Below, piece after piece: positions 46,189-55,450 of a DNA stretch of 64,000 nucleotides; positions within the stretch are counted from its first letter, which is position 1; the number at the start of each line of letters is the position of its first letter. Source of the DNA: Lautropia sp. (GTDB taxonomy: Bacteria > Pseudomonadota > Gammaproteobacteria > Burkholderiales > Burkholderiaceae_E); the NCBI GenBank assembly GCA_030530775.1, contig JAUMUG010000004.1, positions 243,433 to 307,432 on the forward strand, read 5' to 3'. A model generated the notes under the pieces. It made no database searches and was not told the origin of the DNA. It saw only the letters and a list, made by a program, of their open reading frames with translations. The translations under genes and the position numbers were made by a program.

Positions 46189-46821
46189 ATGTTCAGAAAG
46201 TTTCTTGCACTGTGTCTGTGTTCGCTGCTCCTTTCGACCGGCTCGGCGGTGGCGCGCGATATCAGTTTCGACTTGCGTGATGACAAGGGGCAGGTCACGC
46301 AGAACAGTTACCCCGGTAAGTACCTGCTGCTTGCCATTGGTTTCACCTCTTGTCCGGACATCTGCCCGACGACGCTGTATGAATACGGCATCGTGATGAA
46401 GGCGCTGAAGAATCCGGATGCCATCCAGCCGATTTTCGTGACGATCGATCCGTTGGTGGACGATCCCGACCGCCTGAACGCCTACACCCGTTTCTTCGAC
46501 GAGCGGATCGTCGGACTGAGTGGCGAGCGTAAAAATATCGATGCACTGGTCAAGCAGCTGGGTGCCACCTATGGTTATCGCATGGATGGCAAGAGAATCG
46601 AAAATCCCGAACCGGGCGATGGCTATACCGTCTATCACAGCGCGCTGATCTATCTGATTTCGCCGGAGCGTAAACTGGTGGACGTCTTCGATTATCAGAT
46701 CGGTGGCGAAGGTCTGACCGAGGCGCTGGACAAGGTGCTCGGTGAGCCGGACAAGGACTCGTCGTCGGACGACGGGAAGCAGACATCACCATCACCCTCC
46801 CGGGAACAAAAAGGTGGATGA
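46189..46821 (+). CDS. SCO1/SenC family copper-binding protein
   Basis: A 210-residue exported thioredoxin-fold protein. The signal peptide is about 1-22 (TGSAVA). The copper site is CPDICP (FTSCPDICPTT, near residue 55) plus the distal His in YHSALIYLI near residue 147. SCO proteins deliver or reduce copper for CuA or other cuproenzymes. Beside nirK, the likely client is the nitrite reductase; this is an inference. The C-terminal tail (about 185-210) is hydrophilic and of low complexity. Confidence 0.92.
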   Translation: MFRKFLALCLCSLLLSTGSAVARDISFDLRDDKGQVTQNSYPGKYLLLAIGFTSCPDICPTTLYEYGIVMKALKNPDAIQPIFVTIDPLVDDPDRLNAYTRFFDERIVGLSGERKNIDALVKQLGATYGYRMDGKRIENPEPGDGYTVYHSALIYLISPERKLVDVFDYQIGGEGLTEALDKVLGEPDKDSSSDDGKQTSPSPSREQKGG

Positions 46822-46967
46822 GCAGATGGCTTGCGACATCCGGTGTGTGGTTTGGAAGCCGTCGTTTCGTCTTCAGGGCGTCGGCTCCGGACAGCCAGCG
46901 GTGTCGTGAGTGCGTTTGAGAGCGTTGACTCAAGTATCAGGTAGATGAAAACCAAGGAGAGATTCCG

Positions 46968-47453
46968 ATGAAAGCTGTCGTTTTGATCGCTTCCGTGTTG
47001 CTGTCGGCTTGCAGCAGCCTGTCCGGCTCCGCGGGTTCCGCCGCGGCATCGCACACCGAGCTGAAGGACTGCGTGATTCAGGAGGTGCTGCCCGGCAAGG
47101 ACATGACCGGCGCCTTCGTGCGCTTCGTGCACACCGGTGAGCCGGTGGACCTGTTGCGGGCCGAAGTGCCGGGAGTCGCCCAGCGGGTCGAACTGCACAG
47201 TATGGCGGTCAAGGATGGTGTGATGGAAATGGTGCCGCTGACGGATGTCCGGCTCGAGGCGGGTGAACGGGTTTTCAAGAAAGGCGCCGATCACGTGATG
47301 CTGTTCGATGTTGCGCAGAAACCGGCCATCGGCAGCACGCATACCATGACGATTCATTTCAGTGACGGCACCCAGGCCAGCTGCGAGGCAGTGGTCAAGT
47401 CCGTCAAGGAAGTGATGAAGGACGCCGGTATCGAGAGCAGCACCGGCCATTGA
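46968..47453 (+). CDS. PCu(A)C-type periplasmic copper chaperone, lipoprotein
   Basis: A 161-residue protein with a lipobox LLSACSS at about residues 11-17, so it is probably a lipid-anchored form. The copper motif H-x-M...M...H-x-M is read as ELHSMAVKDGVMEM, followed by GADHVMLFDV. Such proteins carry Cu(I) to cytochrome oxidase and other cuproenzymes, often together with a SCO protein. Here they sit 146 bases apart behind nirK. The ribosome site AAGGAGAG before the ATG is good. Confidence 0.9.
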   Translation: MKAVVLIASVLLSACSSLSGSAGSAAASHTELKDCVIQEVLPGKDMTGAFVRFVHTGEPVDLLRAEVPGVAQRVELHSMAVKDGVMEMVPLTDVRLEAGERVFKKGADHVMLFDVAQKPAIGSTHTMTIHFSDGTQASCEAVVKSVKEVMKDAGIESSTGH

Positions 47454-47792
47454 ATGCCGCCGGGGAAATGCCGCCGAGGGCTCGATCCATTCCTGTTCGG
47501 GTCGAGCCGGGGGGCGTATTCCGGAGCAAGTGGGCAGGTCGCACCGGGCTCCAGAAGTTCGGGCATCGAATGAAGGCCCGGGCTCGAAGGTGCATTTTCA
47601 TGCGCGGAACGACTGATGTGTGGAATGACGAGCGGAAGATGGGAGATCGTGCGCCGGTGTCCCCGCTTTGCACGGCTGTTGCAGCGTCGCCGCCCAGCAT
47701 GAAAAGGCATACCCAAGAGCTGAGGGATGTTTTTTTGATTGGTTGAAATGGGCGATCGGCATGGCCGATCGGCCGATTTGCTTGGAGTGCAC
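47454..47792 (+). other. Intergenic stretch before the beta-propeller gene
   Basis: About 340 bases. A short inverted repeat (GGCTCGA at 47479-47485 with TCGAGCC at 47502-47508) lies just after the copper chaperone gene and may be a weak terminator. No FNR-type box was seen. Confidence 0.4.
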
Positions 47793-48992
47793 ATGAAGCG
47801 ACGCGATTTCATTCTGTCGAGTACCGGTGCGGCACTGGCCATGGCAGGCTCCAGCGCTCTGGGTGCCACGGCCGAGCAGCCAAAAAAATCTCTTTATGCG
47901 CCCACCCGCTATGCCTATGTGGCGGACCGCATCAGTCCCTTCATCGCCATCGTCGACATCATCAGCGGCGAATACATCGATTCGATCTATGTCGGTATGC
48001 GCCCGCAGATGATGGAGGTGGCGCGCGACGATGCGATGCTGGCAGCCTCTTCGATGGAAGTGTCGGGCATCTTCTTCTACAACCTCAAAACCCGTGAATC
48101 GCGGCTGATGCGCCTGCCGTCACCGGTCTATCAGATGATGTTCGTACCGCAGACCAAGCTGCTGGCCATTGGTCTGCGCGATCAGGTCGGCATCATCGAT
48201 TACGAGAATTTCACGGCCAAGATCTTCTCCAGACGTTTCGATTCCGATGAACGGATGACCCCGCTGAACACGTATTACTCGCTGTTGTTCAGCACCTTCA
48301 GCCAGTCCTTCTGGGTGCTGGACGAGGATAGGCCGATGATCTATCAGAAATTCGCCTCCGAGGATGTGGATTCTCCATGGCGGGAAATCGACCTGTCCAA
48401 GCGTGTCCGGACCGGATCGGGCCTGGGGGTCGGAGTGGCCAGCGCTGAGGATTATCTGCTGGCGGTAACGACCGACGACGGGTCGGAAGGCTTGGTTTAT
48501 TACCCCGAAGAGGACCGGCTGATCAGCACCGGTCCGATGCGCACCGTCGGCACCACGAATGAGCCGATGCTGACACCCTATATCGACGCCTATACCAAGC
48601 ACGTCATCTTTGCCGATGTCGAGGGGAATGTGGCGCTGTTCGACTTGGACAAGGATCGGGAAAAAGCGCAGCGTTTCCATGTGAATTTCTCACCGCGCAT
48701 CATTCGCACCGGCTGGCTGGAAAGCACCTGGATTCTGGGCGGGGACAAGGGCCTGATGTTCCAGTCCTTCGAGGATCCATCGGACCGGAAGATCTATCGC
48801 TTCCCGGCCGAAGTGATGTACATCTGGGTGACGGGCGACAGCAAGACGGCACTGGTGTCGATCGACGAGCAGCGTCCGCAACTGTTCCGCTACGACGTCA
48901 AGACCCGGGAAATGCTCGAACCGATCCGTGTCAGGGGTGTCGGTATGGCTGCACTGATCCGGATGGGCAGCAACAACAGCATCTGCTATTGA
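47793..48992 (+). CDS. Tat-exported beta-propeller protein of unknown function
   Basis: A 399-residue protein. The N-terminus MKRRDFILSSTGAALAMAG has the twin-arginine motif RRDF and a hydrophobic stretch, predicting Tat export near residue 26. The rest shows repeated blade-like units (YAYVADRISPFIAIVDIISG; KLLAIGLRDQVGIIDYE; HVIFADVEGNVALFDLD), reminiscent of YVTN/WD40 propellers. No heme motif, catalytic residues or clear copper site were recognised. GGAG precedes the ATG at 47793. It follows nirK, SCO and the copper chaperone on the same strand, so a role in nitrite reductase function or maturation is plausible but unproven. Confidence 0.8.
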   Translation: MKRRDFILSSTGAALAMAGSSALGATAEQPKKSLYAPTRYAYVADRISPFIAIVDIISGEYIDSIYVGMRPQMMEVARDDAMLAASSMEVSGIFFYNLKTRESRLMRLPSPVYQMMFVPQTKLLAIGLRDQVGIIDYENFTAKIFSRRFDSDERMTPLNTYYSLLFSTFSQSFWVLDEDRPMIYQKFASEDVDSPWREIDLSKRVRTGSGLGVGVASAEDYLLAVTTDDGSEGLVYYPEEDRLISTGPMRTVGTTNEPMLTPYIDAYTKHVIFADVEGNVALFDLDKDREKAQRFHVNFSPRIIRTGWLESTWILGGDKGLMFQSFEDPSDRKIYRFPAEVMYIWVTGDSKTALVSIDEQRPQLFRYDVKTREMLEPIRVRGVGMAALIRMGSNNSICY

Positions 48993-49279
48993 TCATTGCC
49001 GTGCTGCTGCGCCGTGGGCGGATGATCGGGCGTAAGCGGTTTCGCTGGTGCCCGTTTCCTCTTTCCGGTTGTCGCGTCCCCCGGCACGCTTTCCGCGTTC
49101 CCGCCGTGCGTTTCAGTCACGCGGCGAGAGCGTCGACGAATGCATCGTTTCTGTCTCGTGGTCCGAGTGCCTGATCCGGATGCCGAGGCTGTCCATCCAG
49201 GTATACGGTGATGGATCTGCAACCGTACTCCACCGAAACCTCGACCTCTTGCGTCAACGGGGTTGTGGGTGATGCGGGC

Positions 49280-49285
49280 TAGAAT
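49280..49285 (+). promoter_or_regulatory. Candidate -10 box (TAGAAT) for the RoxA-like gene
   Basis: TAGAAT lies 34 bases before the GTG start, in the context atgcgggcTAGAATc, the same 15 bases as before rnhA. No evident -35 box; an extended -10 type is possible. The roughly 290 bases before it (48993-49279) hold nothing recognised. Confidence 0.4.
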
Positions 49286-49313
49286 CGACCTCATCACCTT
49301 GAGGAAGCACATC

Positions 49314-50552
49314 GTGAGTCATCCAGCCTCTTCAGCCGTTCCCCCCCCCATGGAAATCGACGCAGCACGGGGGCCCTCACCATTGGGCATGCCGGTCGAG
49401 CGGTTTCTGCGCGACTACTGGCAGAAACGCCCGCTGCTGATCCGCAATGCCTTCGCCGATTTCGAATCGCCGATCCAGCCCGAAGATCTGGCGGGACTGT
49501 CCTGCGAAGAGGATGCGTTGTCGCGTCTGGTGACGCACGACACAGAGAAGGACCGTTGGCATCTGCGCACGGGACCCTTTCGGGAGGATGAGTTTCCGGG
49601 CATGCCGGATCATGACTGGACCCTGCTGGTGCAGGATGTCGACAAGTGGGACGCCGATGTGCGGGGACTGCTGGAGCATTTCCGTTTTCTGCCGGCCTGG
49701 CGGATGGATGACATCATGGTCAGCTTTGCGGCGCCCGGCGGTTCGGTCGGCGCACACATCGACAACTATGATGTCTTTTTGCTGCAAGGAGTCGGCCATC
49801 GCCGCTGGCAGATCGACACCAGGCCGAATCCGGACAGCAGCTACCGCGACGATGCGCCGCTGCGGCTGCTCCAGCACTTCGATCCCGATTGCGAATGGGT
49901 GTTGAAACCGGGCGACATGCTTTATCTGCCTCCGGGTGTGCCGCATCATGGCATCGCCGATGATGCCTGTCTGACGATTTCGGTCGGGTTGCGGGCACCG
50001 TCCAGCGCCGAGCTGCTGGAGGACTACATCGATGTGCTGACCTTCGATGCGGACGAGACGGTCCGTTACGGTGACCCGGATCTGGCCGAACAGGCCGATC
50101 CCTTCGAGATCGACGCCGTTGCGGTCGAACGCGCCTGGCAGACCCTGCAGAAGCTGAAGATGGATGACCGTGAGCAGTTGGGTGACTGGTTCGGCCGCTT
50201 CGTGTCGGCCTATCGGGTGGCGGCGGGCAAATCGCCGTCGCCGGAGCAGGCCAGCGGCCTGCAGGTGGCTGATACACTGGCCGATGGGCTGCTGTGGGAG
50301 CGGCATCCCTACTCGCGCATGGCCTGGCGGCGAACGGCCGATGGCGCTGCCCGGCTGTTTGCCAACGGCCGTGCCTGGCCATGCGACAGTGTGGCCGATG
50401 CCAGTCGGATCGCCGCCATCGACCGGCTGGATACCGATGGGTTTGCCGCGCTGAGTCTGGCAGGGCAGGCGCTGGTTCAGCAGCTGGCCGACGCCGGCCA
50501 CTTCGTACCGCAGGAAGCAGACGACGATGGGGCCTGGGATGATGGTCGATGA
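49314..50552 (+). CDS. roxA: Ribosomal protein arginine hydroxylase, RoxA (YcfD)-like JmjC oxygenase
   Basis: A 412-residue 2-oxoglutarate/Fe(II) oxygenase of the bacterial ribosomal oxygenase group, which hydroxylates an arginine of ribosomal protein uL16 in E. coli. The iron facial triad is seen in GAHIDNYDVFLLQ (His-x-Asp) and in the distal His of LPPGVPHHGIA. The N-terminal FLRDYWQKRPLLIRNAF and the helical, winged-helix-like C-terminal part also fit. The start is GTG at 49314, with GAGGAAG ahead. Confidence 0.92.
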   Translation: MSHPASSAVPPPMEIDAARGPSPLGMPVERFLRDYWQKRPLLIRNAFADFESPIQPEDLAGLSCEEDALSRLVTHDTEKDRWHLRTGPFREDEFPGMPDHDWTLLVQDVDKWDADVRGLLEHFRFLPAWRMDDIMVSFAAPGGSVGAHIDNYDVFLLQGVGHRRWQIDTRPNPDSSYRDDAPLRLLQHFDPDCEWVLKPGDMLYLPPGVPHHGIADDACLTISVGLRAPSSAELLEDYIDVLTFDADETVRYGDPDLAEQADPFEIDAVAVERAWQTLQKLKMDDREQLGDWFGRFVSAYRVAAGKSPSPEQASGLQVADTLADGLLWERHPYSRMAWRRTADGAARLFANGRAWPCDSVADASRIAAIDRLDTDGFAALSLAGQALVQQLADAGHFVPQEADDDGAWDDGR

Positions 50553-50677
50553 CGGTTCTCCCCGCCCGGGGGGCCGGATCACTGTCCAACGTTGAACGCT
50601 GGGCGGCACGGGAGCGGGCCTTTTGCAGCTTCGGTATGAAGGCTTCGGTCACAGGTCTTCGAGCCTTGAATCAGCGG

Positions 50678-52174
50678 TCAGTTGGCGTTCTGGCCAGTGA
50701 CGGGTACCGGTCGATCCCTACCCGTCTTCACCTGTGTTGCCGCTTTTTCTTCGGCTTCGGCACGGGCCTCCTGCGCCGGTGTCATCCGGGTCACGCCGAT
50801 GCCCAGGAAAGCCATCACGATGGCGATCACCGGAATCGAGTAGTTCAGTACGGCGTAAGGCGCGTATTCAAAGGCGGTGACGCCCAGCATCGAGGCCGCA
50901 AACACGCCACAGGTGTTCCACGGTACCAGCACCGAGGTGATGGTGCCGCCGTCTTCCAGCGCGCGCGACAGGTTCTTTGAGAGCAGACGCTTACGCCTGA
51001 AGGCTTCGACGTACATGCGGCCGGGCAGCAGAATCGAGATGTACTGCTCGGAAGTGGTCAGGTTGGTCAGAAAAGCCGAGGTGATGGTGGCCGAGATGAG
51101 GCCGGCCGTGCTCCGGGCCATTCGCAGGATCTTTTCGACCAGTGCACGCAACATGCCGGTCTTTTCCATCACACCACCGAAGGTCATCGCCACGATCGTC
51201 AGCGATACGGTGTCCATCATGGCATCGATGCCGCCGCGGTTGAACAGTTCGTCGACCATGGCGTTGCCGCTTTCGAGCTTGTAGCCGGCCTGCAGGGTCT
51301 GTACGGCCGTGCCGATTTCACCGCCCTGCACGAACACGTGGCACAGCCAGCCCATCAGAATGCCGCCCGTCAGGGCTGGCAGGGCAGGGGTCTTGAAGCC
51401 GATCATCACGATGACCAGAAGTGGCACCAGTAGCAACCATGGCGAGACGTTGAAGCTGGTTTCCAGAACGCGGAGTACTTCATCGATCTTGTCGGCATTC
51501 AGCGTGCTGGCATGAAACTGGCTGCCCATGAAGTAGAACACCACCAGCGCCACCATCAGGCCCGGAATCGTGGTGTAGAACATGTGCTTGATGTGCTCGA
51601 ACAGATCGGTGCCGGTGATACCGGCGGCCAGATTGGTGGTGTCCGACAGCGGTGACATCTTGTCACCGAAATAGGCGCCCGAGATGATGGCTCCGGCCAC
51701 CATAGGGGCCGGGATGTCGATACTGAGACCGATGCCCATGGCGGCCACGCCGATCGTGCCCATCGTGGCCCATGAGCTGCCGATGGCCAGTGTGACCAGC
51801 GCACAGATCAGGCAGATGGTGAACAGGAACATCGAAGGCGACAGTAGCTTGAGCCCGTAATAGACCATGGTGGCGACGATGCCACCACCGATCCAGGCTC
51901 CGATGGTCAGCCCGATCATGATGATGATCACGATGGCCGGCAAGGCCATCTTGATGCCCTGATAGGCGCTTTCCTCGATGAAGCGCCATTTGAAGCCGAA
52001 GACAGTGGCAATGAAGGATGCGGTGATCGTGCCGATCAGCAGCGGTACATGTGGGCTGGCTTCCAGCTTGATGACCGCGATGGCCATGACGGTGATCATC
52101 ACCAGCATCGGGATGATCGCGAAACGGAAGGGTATGGTCCGTGGCTCATCCATTGCGTCGTCCTGATTGTTCAT
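50678..52174 (-). CDS. nhaC: Na+/H+ antiporter, NhaC family (copy 2)
   Basis: A 498-residue inner-membrane protein with about 12 helices. The NhaC motif GAYFGDKMSPLSDTTNLAAGITG lies near residue 170; IGSSWATMGTIGVAAMGIG and TSEQYISILLPGRMY are also present. GACGAGG precedes the ATG. It is clearly a different subgroup from the copy at 40946-42328 (TNLA against TGIA in the motif, a longer N-terminus, and a charged C-terminal tail). Substrate and ion preference are open. Confidence 0.92.
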   Translation of the reverse strand: MNNQDDAMDEPRTIPFRFAIIPMLVMITVMAIAVIKLEASPHVPLLIGTITASFIATVFGFKWRFIEESAYQGIKMALPAIVIIIMIGLTIGAWIGGGIVATMVYYGLKLLSPSMFLFTICLICALVTLAIGSSWATMGTIGVAAMGIGLSIDIPAPMVAGAIISGAYFGDKMSPLSDTTNLAAGITGTDLFEHIKHMFYTTIPGLMVALVVFYFMGSQFHASTLNADKIDEVLRVLETSFNVSPWLLLVPLLVIVMIGFKTPALPALTGGILMGWLCHVFVQGGEIGTAVQTLQAGYKLESGNAMVDELFNRGGIDAMMDTVSLTIVAMTFGGVMEKTGMLRALVEKILRMARSTAGLISATITSAFLTNLTTSEQYISILLPGRMYVEAFRRKRLLSKNLSRALEDGGTITSVLVPWNTCGVFAASMLGVTAFEYAPYAVLNYSIPVIAIVMAFLGIGVTRMTPAQEARAEAEEKAATQVKTGRDRPVPVTGQNAN

Positions 52175-52545
52175 TGCCTCGTCCTGGACGCTTCAAGAGT
52201 TCGATTGGGGCGATGTTATGCCTTTTGCCAGGATGAGTCTCGGTGGTGGCGGCGATATTCGGTCGCTTTGGCGCTCCTGTCCCAGGGAATCAGGGTAATT
52301 CCGTACATTCCGGGCGTGTCGAACACCGAAACCAGCATTCCGCCGTCGACGAACCAGCTCTGAATCCCCGATTGTCGGCTGCTCTTTTCCGCCCCGAGCG
52401 GCGGGGTATGCAGGTAATCGGGGGAGGGGGGCTGCACGCGGTCGCCCGTGTATCGTCACGTCGGACGTGGGACACCGGGCGGCCGACGCATCATCGGACG
52501 CAGGCGTACGATCGCGCGTACAAGCCGGCCGGGGCCGAAGATCGT
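52175..52545 (-). other. Intergenic stretch upstream of the second NhaC gene
   Basis: About 370 bases. The nhaC promoter must be here, but only weak -10-like sequence (CATAAC on the minus strand near 52218) is visible. Confidence 0.35.
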
Positions 52546-53094
52546 TCAGAACGAGCTGCCCGGGGTATCCAGAAAGGCGATCTCGTTCGGGGTCGATTCG
52601 CGGCCCAGGATGGCGTTGCGGTGCGGGTAACGGCCGAAGGCATCGATGATGGCTTTGTGCGCTTTGGCGAAACGCAGATTGTCCTCCCGGCCCAGTGCCG
52701 TATACAGGCGTACCGATACCTCTTGCACCGCGGGTGATTCGCTGTGCATGTAAGGTAGGTACAGGAAGGCGCGTTGCTGGGGCGTGAGCGACTTGTCCGC
52801 GCCGACATGGACCGCTTCCTGCGCCAGGGTCAGCGCCATGTCGTCCTGTGCGAAGGCGGCCGGTGTGCCACGATGAATATTGCGCGAGAACTGGTCGAGG
52901 ATGATGATTTCGGCCAGTCGCCCCTCGGGGTTGAGTCGCCAGCCGGCCAGTTCCCCGGCAGCGGCCTGACGGTGCAGGGCGCCAAACCGGGTCCGGATCA
53001 GCTCGTCGAATGCGGGGTCCTTGGCAAAGTGCTGTTTTGGCGCGACTTCTTCGAACCAGAAGTGCAGGCAATCCTTCCAGGGGGTGTCGTTCAT
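52546..53094 (-). CDS. DUF924 family protein
   Basis: A 182-residue cytoplasmic helical protein. The start WKDCLHFWFEEV and the segments LILDQFSRN-type (here IIILDQFSRNIHRGTPAAFAQD) and QRAFLYLPYMHSES are diagnostic for DUF924. Its biochemical role is not established. GAGG precedes the ATG at 53094; longer open sequence upstream is rejected. Confidence 0.92.
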   Translation of the reverse strand: MNDTPWKDCLHFWFEEVAPKQHFAKDPAFDELIRTRFGALHRQAAAGELAGWRLNPEGRLAEIIILDQFSRNIHRGTPAAFAQDDMALTLAQEAVHVGADKSLTPQQRAFLYLPYMHSESPAVQEVSVRLYTALGREDNLRFAKAHKAIIDAFGRYPHRNAILGRESTPNEIAFLDTPGSSF

Positions 53095-53504
53095 GATCGC
53101 TGCCTCGACTCCATTGCGTGTGACCGGTCCAGTATAGGCGCTGTCTCGTCTGCGTGGCCGAATCGGGGGGCAACCTGTGCTCGGGATTGGCATCGGGGCG
53201 TCGGTGGCCGGGAAAACGGGCGAGGTACAGCTGCGGCGGGCCGACGTCGAGGGCACGGTACCGACGAATGACGCGACATTCAACGGCACTGCAACCATGA
53301 ATGGCACCGTCGTGTTCAGCTCGAGGAGAGGTGCGCGGGCTCGTCTGGAGCGCGACCGACAAAGGCGTAAGCTTCGCTCCGATCGCCCGGGTGCGCAATG
53401 CGATGCCGGATATCGCGGTAAAAGGGTTTGCGATGCATCGCCGAGTCTGGACGACAACGAGCGGATCGGCAAACGGATATCTTGACGCGGACGTACAAAG
53501 GAGT
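53095..53504 (-). other. Stretch between the DUF924 gene and tRNA-Val
   Basis: About 410 bases. A plus-strand frame at 53177-53485 lacks a ribosome site and family features and is not called. No clear terminator for the tRNA was found. Confidence 0.45.
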
Positions 53505-53579
53505 TGGTGGGCGATACTGGGTTCGAACCAGTGACCCCTGCCGTGTGAAGGCAGTGCTCTACCGCTGAGCTAACCGCCC
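53505..53579 (-). tRNA. tRNA-Val (anticodon CAC)
   Basis: A 75-base tRNA including encoded CCA. The acceptor stem pairs GGGCGGT with ATCGCCC (one G-U). The D arm has TTAGCTCAGCGGTAGAGCA, the anticodon stem CTGCC/GGCAG encloses TTCACAC (anticodon CAC) and the T arm carries GGTTCGAACCC. It decodes GUG valine codons. Confidence 0.97.
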
Positions 53580-53598
53580 GGTGTATCCGGAAGGCGGC

Positions 53599-53628
53599 AG
53601 TATAGCCGAAAATTCCGGGCGATGTAAA
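53599..53628 (-). promoter_or_regulatory. Promoter of tRNA-Val
   Basis: On the minus strand -35 TTTACA (53623-53628) and -10 TATACT (53599-53604) are separated by 18 bases. Transcription would begin near 53592, about 13 bases before the tRNA 5' end. Both boxes match the sigma-70 consensus in five of six positions. Confidence 0.75.
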
Positions 53629-53800
53629 ACACAGTCTTTTTGATGCTTGCAGTCGGCCTTTTCCAGGCGGCCGTCCGAGGCGGGCATACGCCTTTTCATT
53701 TCAGAAAGCGGATTTACGGACAAGCCCGGCGCGGCCGGCCCCAGTTGTTCTACCATCATCTCTTCCCATTCCCGTCGCTTTTCAGGACGTAGACTGATTC

Positions 53801-55450
53801 ATGGTTGCTTCATCCGCAGGTTCCTCTCCCTCTTCTTCGGCCCCCGGTGCGCCGGCTGCAGCACCAGCCGGTCGGGTCCGGACACGCTTTGCGCCCAGCC
53901 CCACCGGTTTTCTGCACATCGGTGGCGTGCGTACCGCGCTGTATGCCTGGGCCTATGCCAGACACTTCGGCGGCGATTATGTGCTGCGTATCGAAGACAC
54001 CGATGTCGAGCGTTCCACCCCCGAGGCGGTCGCCGCCATCCTGGATGGGCTGTCCTGGCTGGGGCTGAAGGAGGATGAAGGGCCTTTCTATCAGATGCAG
54101 CGGATGGACCGTTACCGGGCGGTGCTGGAGCAGCTGCTGGCCGACGGTCGCGCTTATCCCTGTTATGCCACGCCGCAGGAACTGGACGAGATGCGCGAGG
54201 CGCAGCGTATCCGGGGCGAGAAGCCGCGCTATGATGGCCGCTGGCGGCCGGAGAACGTGGTGGGCAAGACGCCGCCCGCGGGTGTGAAGCCGGTGCTGCG
54301 TTTCCGCAATCCGGACGATGGTGTGGTGGTCTGGGACGATATGGTCAAGGGCCGCATCAGTATCGCCAATGCCGAGCTGGACGATCTGGTGATCGCCCGT
54401 TCGGACGGCACGCCGACCTACAACTTCTGTGTGGTGGTCGATGATCTGGACATGGGCATCACCCATGTGATCCGCGGCGACGACCACGTCAACAACACGC
54501 CACGCCAGATCAACATTCTGCGGGCACTGGGCGGAAGGGAGCCCATCTACGGCCATCTGCCGATGATCAATGGCCCCGATGGCCAGAAGCTCTCGAAGCG
54601 TCACGGCGCGGTCTCGGTGCTGCAATATCAGGAAGACGGCTATCTGCCCGAGGCGATCATCAACTATCTGGCCCGGCTGGGCTGGAGCCATGGCGACGAC
54701 GAGCTCTTCTCGCGCCAGCAGCTGATCGACTGGTTCGATGGTACCCACCTGTCGGTATCGCCGTCGCAGCTGGATTTCGACAAGTTCCGCTGGGTCAATC
54801 AGCAGTATCTGAAGGCGATGCCCGATATCGAGCTGGCAGCCGAGGTCGGGCAGCGCCTGCGGGCGCGGGGCATCGAGCCGGTGCTGGCCGGCCAGCCGGT
54901 GTCGGCCGAACGGCTGGCGGCGATGTGCGCGCTCTGGAAGGATCGCTCGCCTACGTTGGTGGTGCTGACCGATCTGGTGGCTGCTTTCTTCAAACCGGGT
55001 CTGCCTGGTGCCGAGTCGGCCGTCCGCCATCTGGGTGAGGCGGTGCAGCCGGCGTTGGAGGAGTTCGTGGCGGGCCTGGATGCGGTGGCCGGGGACAAGG
55101 AGGGCATCAACGCGCTGCTGAAGCAGGTTCTGAAGGCCCATGGGCTGAAGATGCCGCAATTGGCGGTTCCGCTGCGACTGCTGGCCTTCGGCGTCGAGCA
55201 GACGCCGTCGGTGGATGCGATGCTGGCGTTGTTGCCGGTGGCGGAAATCAAGGCACGGGTCGGCCGTCGGGCCGAACTGGTTGCGGCGTCTGAAAAGGTG
55301 CCGATGGGAGAGACGGGATCGGGTGGAACGGCGTCGAGCGATGCGGTGGGCGCTGTGGGCATCCAGGATGCGGTTGCTTTGCCCGCTGCAACCAGTGCGG
55401 CGGGCGCTGTGGTCGAGACAGGGGCGCAGGGCAGCCCCAAGGGGGCGTGA
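53801..55450 (+). CDS. gltX: Glutamate--tRNA ligase
   Basis: A 549-residue class I synthetase that charges tRNA-Glu. HIGH-like motif [16 protein letters not shown] near residue 40 and KLSKRHGA (KMSKS-like) near 266 are intact. The C-terminal anticodon-binding part follows. It is longer than the usual 465-490 residues, because of a roughly 22-residue Ser/Ala/Pro-rich N-terminal extension and an Ala/Gly/Val-rich tail of about 55 residues after the anticodon domain. The tail is of low complexity and may be dispensable. The stop overlaps the aroC start, so the two are coupled. Confidence 0.95.
   Translation: MVASSAGSSPSSSAPGAPAAAPAGRVRTRFAPSPTGFLHIGGVRTALYAWAYARHFGGDYVLRIEDTDVERSTPEAVAAILDGLSWLGLKEDEGPFYQMQRMDRYRAVLEQLLADGRAYPCYATPQELDEMREAQRIRGEKPRYDGRWRPENVVGKTPPAGVKPVLRFRNPDDGVVVWDDMVKGRISIANAELDDLVIARSDGTPTYNFCVVVDDLDMGITHVIRGDDHVNNTPRQINILRALGGREPIYGHLPMINGPDGQKLSKRHGAVSVLQYQEDGYLPEAIINYLARLGWSHGDDELFSRQQLIDWFDGTHLSVSPSQLDFDKFRWVNQQYLKAMPDIELAAEVGQRLRARGIEPVLAGQPVSAERLAAMCALWKDRSPTLVVLTDLVAAFFKPGLPGAESAVRHLGEAVQPALEEFVAGLDAVAGDKEGINALLKQVLKAHGLKMPQLAVPLRLLAFGVEQTPSVDAMLALLPVAEIKARVGRRAELVAASEKVPMGETGSGGTASSDAVGAVGIQDAVALPAATSAAGAVVETGAQGSPKGA

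Noticed and set aside
53177..53485. Possible 102-residue protein between DUF924 and tRNA-Val
   Set aside because: No ribosome site, no family resemblance, and composition like spacer DNA.
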